The notes below the pieces were generated by a model that worked only from the letters and a program-made list of their open reading frames with translations, searched no databases and was not told where the DNA came from. DNA of 64,000 nucleotides from positions 1-64,000 of the forward strand of contig JAFTDW010000008.1 in NCBI GenBank assembly GCA_017454015.1, read 5' to 3'. Below, one piece after another: positions 32,213 to 41,450 of this stretch. The DNA is from Bacteroidales bacterium. GTDB lineage: Bacteria; Bacteroidota; Bacteroidia; Bacteroidales; P3. The translations under genes and the position numbers were made by a program. Each line of letters begins with the position of its first letter. Position 1 is the first letter of the stretch.

Positions 32213-34142
32213 GGGTTGAGGTTGAGGGGTTTTCGGTATTGGGTGTCTCCGGTATGAATGTTGGCCACATCGACCTCTGGGTTGCCACGACACAGTCGGC
32301 CACCTCTTTCACTACGGGTGCAAACTGGCGGCCGTGGATTTTGTGCACGCCCATCACCACCACCACGCAGGCATAGCGCGGCTTGTCGGCGGGGAAAAGG
32401 CCAGCAAAGGTGGCGTCGAAATAGCGTGTGTTGTCCGTGCCGCGGTAGGCAGTGCCTGTCTTGCCGGCAATGCCGTAGGATGTCCCTTTGATATTGTTGC
32501 CGGTGCCGTTCTCCACCACCCCTCGCAGCATTGCCAGCATCGTGCGAGCTGTCGCGCGGCTGCAGATGCTGTCGCGCAGCACCACAGGCTCGTATTGCGG
32601 CTTGCCGCGGCGGTCTCTCCCCGTGTAGCTGAACTGGGGCTTCATCATGCGCCCGCCGTTGCCCAGGGCTGCATAGAATGTCGCCACCTGCAAGGGGGTG
32701 CAGCTTACGCCGTAGCCATAGCACACGTTAAGCAGCTCACGGTCGTAGCGCAGACTCACAAGCCTGCCGTTCGCCTTGGGGGTCTTCAGGTCAATGTCGA
32801 GATTTTCAAGGGGAAAACGCATCGCCAGCTGGTCGCGGAAGTAGGGACGGCGCTCGCGATAGTTGTCCCATGCCACCTGGCACACGCCGACATTGCTCGA
32901 GCGGGCGAAAGCCGTGATAGTGCTCACGTTGTCGCCCCCCTCGCCGTCGGAAATCACGCCGCTGGCCGCCGAGAAGGTCTTGGTGCCCGTGGGAACCACC
33001 GTGCCCGTGTCCAACTTCTCACCAAGGTCATCAAACATAGCGGTGTACGCCACCGTCTTGAACACCGAGCCAGGCTGGTAGAGGTAGCTGCAGGCCACGT
33101 TGGCATCACGGCGCTCATAGTAGTTGTGAGCCATAGAGTCCCAGCGAAGGCTCACGCAGGCCAACACCTTGCCGGTGGCCACCTCCATCAGCACCACAGC
33201 CCCGCTAGAGACAGGGTCCGCACCGCAGTACTGGCGCATATAGCGCCGCAGGCTGCTCTCCGCCACATCCTGATAGCGGGTGTCAATGGTTGTCACTATG
33301 TTCGTACCGTCAACCACAGCCTTGCGTATCGTCACATTGCTGCTGTCGCTCGCCTCCAGCTCCTTTATCTCGCGGTTGCTCATGCCGTTCCAGTCCATCG
33401 GAATCCAAACGCCACGTGTCAGGCGGCGGCACAGGTAAAGGCCGTCTTGCCCGCGCAGCGTCGAGTCGTAGCTGCCGTCAAGACCTGTATAGGTGTCGCA
33501 CTCGCCGTTGTAGAAACCCAGGCAGTTCTCGGCCATGCGCCCGTAGGTGTGCACGCGCTGGTACTTAATCACACTCGAGTTGCCGCTCGCATCAAGCACC
33601 GAGTGCACCACACCCTTGCCCCAGCCTTCCATGTCGCATATCTCTCTCCAATAGGAATAAGGCATACCTTTTATAATAGGCACGCAGCGACCCGGACGTT
33701 TTTTGTGACGCTCGCGCTCTATCAGTTGGCGGTACTGCGTCGCAGTGCGCGACGGGTCGGCCTTGTGCAGTATGCGGCACACCGCGGTGAGGTGTTTCTT
33801 GTAGTACTTGTCGCGTATCACAGTGTCCATAATCACGCGCCCGTGGCTGTCGTGCATCGGCTGACGCTTTGCGCCCAGACGCGGACTGCTTCCCAGATCC
33901 AGGTACAGGTCGCACACCGGCATCGTCGTGGCCATCACCATGCCGTTGCTCGACACAATGTCGCCGCGGTGTGCCAGCACCGTCTGCAACATCTTCTCAC
34001 GCTCGCCGCCCTTGCTGCGCCACATCTCCCCCTGCACTGCCTGCGTCCTTATCAGACAAAACACTATGCAGCCCCCGCTCAACACCATAAGTATCAGCGC
34101 GAACCATGTAAGGTGCGACATCCGTGTCTTGTCCGTCTTCAT
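32193..34142 (-). CDS. ftsI: Septal peptidoglycan transpeptidase FtsI (PBP3-like)
   Basis: Class B penicillin-binding protein cross-linking septal peptidoglycan. One N-terminal membrane helix (about 12-31), the pedestal motif LAHRGDIVSSNG (57-67), then the transpeptidase with SxxK at Ser359-Lys362 (QPGSVFKTVA), SxN at 415-417 (RSSNVG) and KTG at 561-563 (AGKTGTAYRG). No PASTA domain follows; the protein ends in a Thr/Asn/Pro-rich tail of about 18 residues. 649 residues. Three bases separate its start from the ftsL stop, so the two are co-translated. Confidence 0.95.
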   Translation of the reverse strand: MKTDKTRMSHLTWFALILMVLSGGCIVFCLIRTQAVQGEMWRSKGGEREKMLQTVLAHRGDIVSSNGMVMATTMPVCDLYLDLGSSPRLGAKRQPMHDSHGRVIMDTVIRDKYYKKHLTAVCRILHKADPSRTATQYRQLIERERHKKRPGRCVPIIKGMPYSYWREICDMEGWGKGVVHSVLDASGNSSVIKYQRVHTYGRMAENCLGFYNGECDTYTGLDGSYDSTLRGQDGLYLCRRLTRGVWIPMDWNGMSNREIKELEASDSSNVTIRKAVVDGTNIVTTIDTRYQDVAESSLRRYMRQYCGADPVSSGAVVLMEVATGKVLACVSLRWDSMAHNYYERRDANVACSYLYQPGSVFKTVAYTAMFDDLGEKLDTGTVVPTGTKTFSAASGVISDGEGGDNVSTITAFARSSNVGVCQVAWDNYRERRPYFRDQLAMRFPLENLDIDLKTPKANGRLVSLRYDRELLNVCYGYGVSCTPLQVATFYAALGNGGRMMKPQFSYTGRDRRGKPQYEPVVLRDSICSRATARTMLAMLRGVVENGTGNNIKGTSYGIAGKTGTAYRGTDNTRYFDATFAGLFPADKPRYACVVVVMGVHKIHGRQFAPVVKEVADCVVATQRSMWPTFIPETPNTENPSTSTPNPSNP

Positions 34143-34145
34143 CTC

Positions 34146-34589
34146 CTATTCGTTGCTTTTCATCCTTATTTTATAGGGCGGCTCCACATGCATCTTCACG
34201 CCGCAGCTGTCCATCTCCTCTATTATGTGCGAAATCATGACAGACTGATTATAAGCCTTCTGCATCTCCAACTGCTTCTCTTTTATTATGTTTATCCTCT
34301 CGGTCACGGCCTCTTTCTCCTTGCTCAGTTTTTCTATGTTGTAGCGTTGCCATACCAACCCAATGCACAGCACCCCTATCAGCAGTATGCAAGGCAGCCA
34401 CGACAGCAGAGTCTTCGTAGTCACAGGCTTGCCATTGTTCACCAGCCCGCGAATGCGCTCGCTCAGCGTGCGCCGCCCCTCCCCTACATCGTCGCCCATG
34501 TCGGCTCCGAACTTCGTCGCATGCGCCAGCGCCTCGAGTTCCTCGATGGCCGCCTGTCTTTCCGTGTCACGCGCATTATTCACTGTCAT
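34146..34589 (-). CDS. ftsL: FtsL-like cell division protein
   Basis: 147 residues with a cytoplasmic charged N-terminus, one membrane helix (LLSWLPCILLIGVLCIGLVW, about residues 61-80), and a periplasmic heptad-like coiled coil rich in Lys/Glu/Ile. This is the FtsL topology, and the place between rsmH and ftsI is the FtsL place. Sequence identity in the family is very low, so topology and context carry the call. Confidence 0.85.
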   Translation of the reverse strand: MTVNNARDTERQAAIEELEALAHATKFGADMGDDVGEGRRTLSERIRGLVNNGKPVTTKTLLSWLPCILLIGVLCIGLVWQRYNIEKLSKEKEAVTERINIIKEKQLEMQKAYNQSVMISHIIEEMDSCGVKMHVEPPYKIRMKSNE

Positions 34590-34599
34590 TATTATTTAA

Positions 34600-34655
34600 T
34601 AGGTTTAAAGGTTATAGGGTTTTAAAGGTTAAGGGTTATAAGGTTTTTATGGGTT
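34600..34655 (-). repeat. AACC(C)TT-type spacer repeat, rsmH-ftsL gap
   Basis: Plus-strand AGGTTTAAAGGTTATAGGG, TTTAAAGGTTAAGGG and TTATAAGG units. The rsmH stop (TAA at 34638-34636) is part of a CCTTATAACC unit, and the block ends about 10 bases before the ftsL ATG. Confidence 0.85.
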
Positions 34656-35559
34656 GTGACACTTTCTCTCCTATTCTCAGTCTTGCGCTGCGGGCACGGT
34701 TGTTAGCCGCAACCTCCTCCGGCGTCGCCGCTATCGCCTTGCGGCACACAGGGCGTATATCCGAGAGTATGTTGCCATAGAAATCCTTGCGCAGCTCACC
34801 TTCCACGTTGCCCGTCTGCATCACATGCTTCACCAAGCGGTCCTCCAGCGAGTGGTAGGCAATCACCACCAGGCGGCCCGCCGGACGTAGCAGCTCCACG
34901 GCCTGTGTGAGCATCTGCTTCAGCGCCTCCAGTTCCCCGTTCACCTCTATACGCAACGCCTGGAAAAGCATCGCCAGATACTTGTTCTCGCGCCCCCTCG
35001 GCAACAGCCGCGCCACAGCCTCTTTCAGCTGCAGCGTCGTCATGAGAGGCTTCTCCGCGCGGGCCGTGCAGATCGCACGTGCCATGGCGTAGGCATTGGG
35101 CAGCTCACCGTAGTCGCGCAGCAGCTTCGTCAGCTCCTCGCAGTCCAGCGTGTTCACCAGCTCCGCTGCCGTGCATCCGCCTCGGGTGTCCATGCGCAGG
35201 TCCAGAGGACCGTCCATGCGTGTCGAGAAACCTCGCCCTGCATCGTCCAGCTGGTGCGACGACACGCCAAGGTCCGCCAATATGCCATCCACCTCGCGTA
35301 TGCCGTTAAGGCGCAGGAAAGCCTTCATGTGCCTGAAATTCTCGCCTATCAAGGTAAAACGCTGGTCATCCATCGCACACCCCTGTGCATCGGGGTCTTG
35401 GTCAAACGCCACCAAACGTCCACCCTCGCCCAGCCGCGACAAAATGGCACGCGAGTGACCACCGCCGCCGTAGGTCGCGTCGACATACACACCTTCGGGC
35501 CTTATTGCAAGACCCTCAATGCATTCGTTTAGTAATACCGGGTTATGATAGAGGCTCAT
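34636..35559 (-). CDS. rsmH: 16S rRNA (cytosine(1402)-N(4))-methyltransferase RsmH
   Basis: Methylates N4 of C1402 in 16S rRNA; formerly MraW. The start was set at ATG 35559 (MSLYHNPVLLNECIEGL), which overlaps the mraZ end by 17 bases; the frame is open further upstream but only inside mraZ. AdoMet motif YVDATYGGGGHSRAIL, DLGVSSHQLDDAGRGFS, FQALRIEVNGEL and VIAYHSLEDRLVKH are all family hallmarks. 307 residues. Confidence 0.96.
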   Translation of the reverse strand: MSLYHNPVLLNECIEGLAIRPEGVYVDATYGGGGHSRAILSRLGEGGRLVAFDQDPDAQGCAMDDQRFTLIGENFRHMKAFLRLNGIREVDGILADLGVSSHQLDDAGRGFSTRMDGPLDLRMDTRGGCTAAELVNTLDCEELTKLLRDYGELPNAYAMARAICTARAEKPLMTTLQLKEAVARLLPRGRENKYLAMLFQALRIEVNGELEALKQMLTQAVELLRPAGRLVVIAYHSLEDRLVKHVMQTGNVEGELRKDFYGNILSDIRPVCRKAIAATPEEVAANNRARSARLRIGEKVSQPIKTL

Positions 35560-36016
35560 TCGTTTCTGCAGTCGGGGCATCGCCGAGGCGGCTGTCCACC
35601 ACATCGGCAAAACCATTCAATTCATCGTTCATGCGGTGATACGTGTCGCTATCCCATATCTCGATGAAATTGCCCATCGACTGTAGAACCAAGTCTTTGG
35701 ATTTCTTCACCAGCGACTTCTGCTCCGGCGGCACCAGCAAGCGGTCGTTGCTGTCAAGCTCTATGATGTTGCCGTCCGTCAGTTTGCGCAGAATCTCGCG
35801 GTCTCTCTTGTTGTAGGGATTCAGTTTGCCTTGCAGCCGTGACACCTCTGCCTCGAAGTTGGCGTAGGTCCAAAGCTCAAGGCACTCGGCATAGATACTC
35901 TGGCGGATAACAAAACGGCCATCATCGCCCCCCATCTGCCTTTTTAGGGCAACTGGGAACTTGAAACGACCATTCGAATCGAGCTTACAGTATTCTTTGC
36001 CAATGATATACGACAT
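35543..36016 (-). CDS. mraZ: Transcriptional regulator MraZ
   Basis: First gene of the dcw cluster, a ring-forming AbrB-fold DNA-binding protein that represses its own operon in other bacteria. Two SpoVT/AbrB-like repeats are visible: GKEYCKLDSNGRFKFPVALK (about 6-25) and IIELDSNDRLLVPPEQK (about 84-100). 157 residues, normal. The gene overlaps rsmH by 17 bases. Repeated TGGGA-type elements upstream could be its operator. Confidence 0.94.
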   Translation of the reverse strand: MSYIIGKEYCKLDSNGRFKFPVALKRQMGGDDGRFVIRQSIYAECLELWTYANFEAEVSRLQGKLNPYNKRDREILRKLTDGNIIELDSNDRLLVPPEQKSLVKKSKDLVLQSMGNFIEIWDSDTYHRMNDELNGFADVVDSRLGDAPTAETNEPLS

Positions 36017-36041
36017 GTTTCGCCTTAATGCTTTTCGACTG

Positions 36042-36113
36042 CTAAATTACGAATAAAATCCCAAAAAAAACCAATTTATTCCATTGATTGTTGATAAAAT
36101 CCTTTAAATCCCA
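36042..36113 (-). promoter_or_regulatory. Putative mraZ promoter and MraZ-box-like repeats
   Basis: On the minus strand TAATTTAG (36049-36042) is one mismatch from the -7 consensus. Upstream are TGGGATTTAAAGGATTTTAT (36113-36094), in which GGGA and AGGA recur with about 10-base spacing, and TTGGGATTTTAT (36064-36053). Known MraZ sites are direct repeats of TGGG-type elements about 10 bases apart. The fit is approximate. The rest of the 370-base divergent gap to rpmH is AT-rich and shows no gene. Confidence 0.4.
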
Positions 36114-36332
36114 TTTTACATCATTATACGCAGGCTGCCGCAAGGGGTTTCAAAGGTGGTGAAATTATTTTTAAAATACTTGATTATCAATTAATTTCAC
36201 AAGCAAAACAAAATCAATTAAAGGCATGGGATTTTTTGGAAGTGCGTCCCACCTGTTGATAAATAACAGCAACAACGGCGACGATTGTTGACAAGTGGTT
36301 TTGTTGTTAATAAAATGAAAATTGAAAATAAA

Positions 36333-36364
36333 TTTGGTTGTTCAAAAAAATGTTCGTAACTTTG
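36333..36364 (+). promoter_or_regulatory. Promoter of rpmH
   Basis: -33 TTTG at 36333-36336, a 20-base spacer, and -7 TAACTTTG at 36357-36364, followed by CA. This is a full match to the Bacteroidota housekeeping promoter, 22 bases before the rpmH ATG. Confidence 0.78.
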
Positions 36365-36386
36365 CACTTCCAAAATTGAGCATAAA

Positions 36387-36533
36387 ATGAAGAGAACATT
36401 TCAACCATCACGCAGAAAACGAGTGAATAAGCACGGATTTCGTCAGCGCATGTCGACGGCTAACGGCCGCCGGGTTTTGGCATCTCGCCGTCGCAAAGGA
36501 CGCAAAAAACTCACCGTGTCGGACGAGCGCTAA
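36387..36533 (+). CDS. rpmH: 50S ribosomal protein L34
   Basis: A 48-residue, very basic protein: [20 protein letters not shown], then [20 protein letters not shown] and KLTVSDER. This is the complete L34 sequence, present in all bacteria. It has a strong promoter of its own. In many bacteria rpmH precedes rnpA; here the next gene is rlmD after a 238-base gap in which I see no gene, only a weak CCTTTTTAAGG hairpin just after the stop. Confidence 0.97.
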   Translation: MKRTFQPSRRKRVNKHGFRQRMSTANGRRVLASRRRKGRKKLTVSDER

Positions 36534-36771
36534 TCCTTTTTAAGGATACGCCCACCACTATTCACAGTCTTATTTCAAGACCAAAACAAGACGTTTTCCA
36601 TTACCTGACTATCCGTAAGCTGGCGGACTCTGCCGAAAACTGAGAGCACCCATGAATTAAAACATGGCCAGCGAACAAACGGTAAACAGGCGTGGGAGGC
36701 GTGTTTTTGTTGTATATATTGATGGGACGTGAAGAAAACCAGTGGCTTTTCGATAGCGCGTCGGAGAATAT

Positions 36772-38238
36772 ATGAAAAAACGGCAAGAGATTATACTTCG
36801 TGATGTGACGATCACCGGGGCCGGTTCGGAAGGCAACGCGGTGGCACGCATTGACGGCATGGTGGTGTTTGTCCCCTACGCCGCCCCTGGCGACGTGGTG
36901 GACCTGCGCATAGTGCGCAAGAAGAAGAGCTTCGCCGAGGGGCGTATCATTGAACTGAAGCAGGCCTCACCCCTGCGCGTGGAACCGCCCTGCCCGCATT
37001 TCGGAATCTGCGGGGGCTGCCGCTGGCAGCACCTGGACTACAAGGCGCAACTCGACGCAAAACAGCAGCAGGTTGTGGACAACCTGCAACGCATAGGACA
37101 CCTCGACACGAAACTGCTGCGCCCCATCTGCGGCTCCGACAAGATTTACCGCTACCGCAACAAGCTGGAATTCACCTTCTCGACCCGCCGATGGCGTTCC
37201 ATGGAAGAGTTGCAGGCGCGCGACGAGGAGCAGCCATTACAAGGCAGGGAGGGCAGCCGGGGCGACGAGTGCCCTTGTCTGGGTTTCCATGCCCCTCAGG
37301 TGTTCGACAAGGTGATACCAATAGAGCAGTGCCTGCTGCAAGAGGAGCCGAGCAATGCCATACGCAACTTCGTAAGGGATTATGCGCTGCAACACCAGCT
37401 GCCTTTCTACGACCTGCGCAACCACACAGGACTGCTGCGCAACATAGTGATACGCAGCACCTCAACAGGGCAGTGGATGGTGATACTGATCGTTGCCGAA
37501 GAGCGCGACGACCTGGTGTTTCCTCTGCTCGATGCCATAGCGGCAAATTTCAAGCAGATAACCTCGCTGCAATATATAGTGAACAGCAAGCTCAACGACT
37601 CTTACGCTGACCTGCCGGTGACGACCTACCGCGGCGCTGACCATATAGAAGAGTGCATGCATAAGGACGACGGCACGCCGGACCTTCACTTTAACCTTGC
37701 TGCCAAGTCGTTTTACCAGACGAATCCGGAGCAGGCCCAGCGGCTCTACAGCTATGTGCAAGAGTTTGCCACCGACGTGGAGGCACCGCAGCAGAAGACA
37801 CTCTACGACCTCTACACAGGGACGGGCACGATAGCGCTCTTCCTGGCACGGGGTTTCAAGAAGGTGGTTGGCATAGAGTACGTGGAGCAGGCTGTGGCCG
37901 ACGCACGCATCAACGCCATGCAGAACGGCATTGACAATGCCACTTTTTACGCTGGCGACATGGCCAAGGTGCTGACGGAAGAGTTTATAGCTGCCAACGG
38001 ACGACCCGACATAGTGGTTACAGACCCACCGCGGGCGGGTATGCACGAGCGTGTGGTGGAGCAGCTGCTTGCCACACGGCCTATGAAGATAGTGTACGTG
38101 AGCTGCAACTCGGCAACACAGGCACGCGACATAGCTCTGCTGTCCACCGCCTACACGGTGGGGCGGATACAGCCTGTGGACATGTTCCCCCACACCCACC
38201 ATGTGGAGAACATAGTAGAGCTGTGGCTGAGGGATTAA
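36772..38238 (+). CDS. rlmD: 23S rRNA (uracil(1939)-C(5))-methyltransferase RlmD
   Basis: AdoMet-dependent m5U methyltransferase of the RumA/TrmA family. An N-terminal TRAM domain (about 5-65), an iron-sulfur cysteine cluster (Cys74, Cys80, Cys83 in CPHFGICGGCRW, with a later Cys), the AdoMet-binding YDLYTGTGTIALFLA, and the catalytic VYVSCNSATQARD with its nucleophilic Cys are all present. 488 residues. The stop overlaps the convergent fabD stop by 4 bases with no terminator between. Bacteroidota have several RumA paralogs, so the exact target uridine is inferred. Confidence 0.93.
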   Translation: MKKRQEIILRDVTITGAGSEGNAVARIDGMVVFVPYAAPGDVVDLRIVRKKKSFAEGRIIELKQASPLRVEPPCPHFGICGGCRWQHLDYKAQLDAKQQQVVDNLQRIGHLDTKLLRPICGSDKIYRYRNKLEFTFSTRRWRSMEELQARDEEQPLQGREGSRGDECPCLGFHAPQVFDKVIPIEQCLLQEEPSNAIRNFVRDYALQHQLPFYDLRNHTGLLRNIVIRSTSTGQWMVILIVAEERDDLVFPLLDAIAANFKQITSLQYIVNSKLNDSYADLPVTTYRGADHIEECMHKDDGTPDLHFNLAAKSFYQTNPEQAQRLYSYVQEFATDVEAPQQKTLYDLYTGTGTIALFLARGFKKVVGIEYVEQAVADARINAMQNGIDNATFYAGDMAKVLTEEFIAANGRPDIVVTDPPRAGMHERVVEQLLATRPMKIVYVSCNSATQARDIALLSTAYTVGRIQPVDMFPHTHHVENIVELWLRD

Positions 38239-39122
38239 TGGGCGTTGGCGCCTGGGAGTATTTTTTTCACGAGACCTTGGAGCACTGTGCCGGGACCGAG
38301 TTCTATGAACTCATCGGCTCCGTCGGCTGCCATGTTCTGGACTGTGGCGGTCCAGCGCACCGGAGATGTTAGCTGCTGCACGAGATTACGCTTGATGCGG
38401 TCGGGGTCGTCGGTGGGCATGGCGTCGACATTCTGGTAGCAGGGGCATAGGGGCTTGTTGAAGGGTGTTGCCTCGATGGCTGCGGATAGCTCCAGACGTG
38501 CCGGTTCCATGAGAGGGCTGTGGAAGGCGCCGCCCACGGCGAGCGGCAGGACCCTGCCACCTCTGGCCTTGAGCTGGGCACAGGCTTCGGCAACGCCCTC
38601 GACGGTGCCGCTTATGACGACCTGTCCGGGGCTGTTGTAGTTGGCGGCCACCACAGTCATGAGCTTGTCGCCTTGCATGGCCGACACGGAGGCGCAGACT
38701 TCCTCGACGACGGCATCGTCGAGCTTGAGGACGGCGGCCATGGTGGAGGGATGGGCTTCGCAGCAACGCTGCATGGCGTTGGCGCGTGCAATGACAAGGC
38801 GGAGGCCATCGGCGAACGACATGGCGCCGGCGGCGGTGAGCGCGGAGAACTCGCCGAGGGAGTGTCCGCCCACCATGTCGGGACGGAAGGCATCGGCGAG
38901 GCTCTTGGCCATAGCTACGGAATGGATGAAGACGGCGGGCTGTGTGACGCGCGTCTGACGGAGGTCGTCGGCGGTGCCGTCAAACATAAGGTCGCTGATA
39001 CGGAAGCCGATGATATCGTTGGCCTGCTCAAAAAGGTCGCGGCAGGCGGAGGATTGTGAGTAGAGTTCTTTGCCCATGCCCACAAACTGGGCACCTTGGC
39101 CTGGGAAGATGTATGATTTCAT
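38235..39122 (-). CDS. fabD: Malonyl-CoA:ACP transacylase (FabD)
   Basis: Loads malonyl groups onto acyl carrier protein for fatty acid synthesis. ATG at 39122 gives MKSYIFPGQGAQFVGMGKELY; the frame is open far upstream but only as a shadow of the flippase gene. The catalytic Ser88 lies in VGGHSLGEFSAL, the active-site His in GAFHSPLMEPA, and the QPAVFIHSVA motif is present. 295 residues. Normal for the family. Downstream of the flippase gene on the same strand. Confidence 0.96.
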   Translation of the reverse strand: MKSYIFPGQGAQFVGMGKELYSQSSACRDLFEQANDIIGFRISDLMFDGTADDLRQTRVTQPAVFIHSVAMAKSLADAFRPDMVGGHSLGEFSALTAAGAMSFADGLRLVIARANAMQRCCEAHPSTMAAVLKLDDAVVEEVCASVSAMQGDKLMTVVAANYNSPGQVVISGTVEGVAEACAQLKARGGRVLPLAVGGAFHSPLMEPARLELSAAIEATPFNKPLCPCYQNVDAMPTDDPDRIKRNLVQQLTSPVRWTATVQNMAADGADEFIELGPGTVLQGLVKKILPGANAH

Positions 39123-39175
39123 TGAATAGGTTTTAACCGATTTGTATATTGCAAATAAACGCAGGAAGTGTGTGT

Positions 39176-40465
39176 TTATTTTATGCGGAGAAGTTTTAAC
39201 AGTTCGCGAGGTGAGGGCGGGAGCAGTGTAGATAGGGGGAGGCGGAGGAGGCGGAAAGCCAGGATTATCTGGGCGAGAGCCATGAAGAGCTGAGCCGACA
39301 GCGACGCCCATGCGGAGCCCACGGCTCCGAGGCGGGGTATGAGTACGAGGTTGACGGCCACGTTGAGTAGCAGGGCGGTGACGGCAAAGAGATTGAGTTG
39401 CCGGAGCTTGCCTGCGGCGGTGAGCAGGGTGCCGAAGATGTAGGTGACGCAGATGGGTACGAAGCCGCAGATGATGACCCGGAACACAGGCACATAGAGC
39501 GGTGCATTGCCGTGGTAGAGCAGCGTCATTATAGGAGTAGCCCAGATGTTGCACACCACGGCGGCGGAGAGAGAGAGTAGCAGCATGGGGAAGAAGACGA
39601 GACGGGTGGTGGAGGCTGTCTGCCGCACGTCGGTCTTGCAGAGGCGCGCATATACAGGCAGCAGCGGGACGGAGACGAGGTAGGCGACCATGGAGAAGGC
39701 GTCGAGCAGGCGGAAAGCACCTGCGTAGACTCCTGCGGAGGAGTCGCCGGAGAGCATGCGCAACAGTATGGGGTCGATACGGTTGTAGGACGCCATGAGG
39801 AGCACGAGGAGGGCGAAGGGGGCGCTCTGCCGCAGTATGACAAGGGAGAAAGGGAGGTTCCAAGTGAGGCGGCGCAGGCCTGACTTGGCGGCTATAACGA
39901 GCAGGGCGGTGACGGCGGTGAGTGCATACGACAGCACCTGGGCGTAGACAAACCAGTAGATGTTGAACCGGCTGCGCAGGGGTGTCCAGAGCATGAGCCC
40001 GCAGAGGAGTATCATGAGCAGGCGGTCCATGACAGAGATGAAGCTGTCCCACTTGAAGAGCAGCAATCCCTCGAAGTTGCTGCGGAGGTAGAGGATGAGC
40101 GAGTTGAGAAACTGGGCGACACAGAGGGGCATGAGGAGGCTGAACTCCCTGCTGCCATAACCCAGCAGCAGAGCTGCGGCAAGGGCGAAGAGGGCGTATA
40201 GACCGAAGAGCAGCAGCTTGAGAGTGAGTATGCCGCCCATGTGCTTTGCTATGAGCTGAGGGTGGCGCGCTATGTTGCGTGTGTTGAAGTTGGTGACGCC
40301 AAGGTCGAGGAGTATGTTGAGGATGTAGGCGAGGTTAAAGACGGTGAAGTAGAGGCCGTAAGCCTCGTTGCCGACAGCGTTCTGTGCCCCCACCTCAATG
40401 CCAAGGAACCACAGCGGCTTGACTATGATGTTGAGCAGAAGGACCCAGAAGAGGCCAGAGATCAA
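39176..40465 (-). CDS. Polysaccharide flippase-like membrane protein (MATE/Wzx superfamily)
   Basis: A 429-residue membrane protein with about 12 hydrophobic segments and motifs of the polysaccharide-transport branch of the MOP superfamily (GLYFTVFNLAYILNILLDLGVTN near the N-terminus, ASYNRIDPILLRMLSG in the middle). It probably moves a lipid-linked sugar across the inner membrane. The start is a TTG at 40465; an in-frame TAA about 40 bases upstream leaves no ATG. No other sugar-chain genes lie next to it, so the substrate is unknown. Confidence 0.8.
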   Translation of the reverse strand: MISGLFWVLLLNIIVKPLWFLGIEVGAQNAVGNEAYGLYFTVFNLAYILNILLDLGVTNFNTRNIARHPQLIAKHMGGILTLKLLLFGLYALFALAAALLLGYGSREFSLLMPLCVAQFLNSLILYLRSNFEGLLLFKWDSFISVMDRLLMILLCGLMLWTPLRSRFNIYWFVYAQVLSYALTAVTALLVIAAKSGLRRLTWNLPFSLVILRQSAPFALLVLLMASYNRIDPILLRMLSGDSSAGVYAGAFRLLDAFSMVAYLVSVPLLPVYARLCKTDVRQTASTTRLVFFPMLLLSLSAAVVCNIWATPIMTLLYHGNAPLYVPVFRVIICGFVPICVTYIFGTLLTAAGKLRQLNLFAVTALLLNVAVNLVLIPRLGAVGSAWASLSAQLFMALAQIILAFRLLRLPLSTLLPPSPRELLKLLRIK

Positions 40466-40490
40466 TATGTTGTTGAGTGGCTTGATAGAG

Positions 40491-40528
40491 GTAGGGGGGA
40501 AAGGTTATAAGGTTTTAGAGGTTGAATG
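40491..40528 (-). repeat. AACC(C)TT-type spacer repeat upstream of the flippase gene
   Basis: Plus-strand GGGGGGAAAGGTTATAAGG followed by TTTTAGAGGTTGAA; one or two units of the same repeat as in the dcw cluster, in the same orientation relative to transcription and 25 bases before the start codon. Confidence 0.7.
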
Positions 40529-40554
40529 TTTCTGCGAGGATTTGAAGGGGGCGG

Positions 40555-41361
40555 TTACCAGGTGTATCCTATTGACAGGAGGGTGGTGAATGTGGGTTGA
40601 TGGCGTATCTTGCAGGTGGCGTTCGCCTCCGATATGTTCAGACTCACAATGCCATTGTAACCGTCGGGTATTTTTGCGCCGTCGTCTTCCTTGAACAGGC
40701 TGTAGATGCTTGCGAATATATACTGAGCCTTAAACCCCACATACCACTCATCGGTGAACCAGTATTTCATACCGATGTTGACATCGAGCTGCGCATTGGA
40801 GGAATTCAATATCATATCTTCCAGAAGGTTTAGCTTTACGGGGATTTTTTCGCCGTCCTTGTCCAAACTGGCTAAGAAGAACGGAGTTATTGTGAGACCA
40901 ACGCCAGGGCTCACCGAGAACTGGTCGTTGATGTTGTATGTTAAGAAGCAGCAGAAGCTTAGGTTAAGACGTTGGGTTACAAAGCTGAAGTCGTGGCTCT
41001 CAAGCTTGTTGTTGCGCAGTATGGAGACAGTGCCGCTATAGGGGTTTATGGAATAGAAGGCCGAGTAGTAGTTGCCCCATTCAAGGAGGGTGTTGTGCTT
41101 TGTCTCAAATCCATAGTACAACCCGATATGGAAGCCGCTGTTGTTGGTCAGCATTCCGTCGGTCTTGTAGTCATAATATTTGTAGTTTATTTTCTCCGAA
41201 GCCGTAAACACGAGGTGCTGGGCGGAGAACGACGGGCCAAGGCTGAGGCCGAACTGCCGTTCGCCGTACCCAGGCCGGTAGACATAGTATTGGGTAAAAT
41301 GCTGAGCGCCCGCGGTGACACAGAGTGCCAGAAACGACAGGATGAAACAGCAATTTTTCAT
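40555..41361 (-). CDS. Outer-membrane beta-barrel-like protein of unknown function
   Basis: 268 residues with a signal peptide (MKNCCFILSFLALCVTAGAQ) and a body of alternating hydrophobic/polar strands with many aromatics (FGLSLGPSFSAQHLVF, FHIGLYYGFETKHNTLLEWG, YWFTDEWYVGFKAQYIF). It ends in Trp (LLSIGYTW), as outer-membrane barrels often do. I do not recognise the family beyond porin-like outer-membrane proteins of Bacteroidota. Lies between the M48 protease and the flippase genes on the same strand. Confidence 0.6.
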   Translation of the reverse strand: MKNCCFILSFLALCVTAGAQHFTQYYVYRPGYGERQFGLSLGPSFSAQHLVFTASEKINYKYYDYKTDGMLTNNSGFHIGLYYGFETKHNTLLEWGNYYSAFYSINPYSGTVSILRNNKLESHDFSFVTQRLNLSFCCFLTYNINDQFSVSPGVGLTITPFFLASLDKDGEKIPVKLNLLEDMILNSSNAQLDVNIGMKYWFTDEWYVGFKAQYIFASIYSLFKEDDGAKIPDGYNGIVSLNISEANATCKIRHQPTFTTLLSIGYTW

Positions 41362-41450
41362 GATTCATTTGGTTTGGGTTATAATTTGTTTTTTATTGTT
41401 TTCGCATATTTTATAGTTTTGCCCTTTTAGGGCAATTTTTATAAGTCACA

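Noticed and set aside
24031..34655. The AACC(C)TT blocks as a CRISPR array or telomere-like repeat
   Set aside because: Units are 6-13 bases, degenerate, without spacers, spread over many gaps, and the sequence is internal to a gene cluster.
36534..36771. A tRNA or rnpA in the gap between rpmH and rlmD
   Set aside because: No cloverleaf and no frame of suitable length and basic composition could be read.
39123..40052. A long N-terminal extension of FabD
   Set aside because: The added Arg/Pro/His-rich part is a frame shadow of the flippase gene; FabD starts with MKSYIFPGQG.
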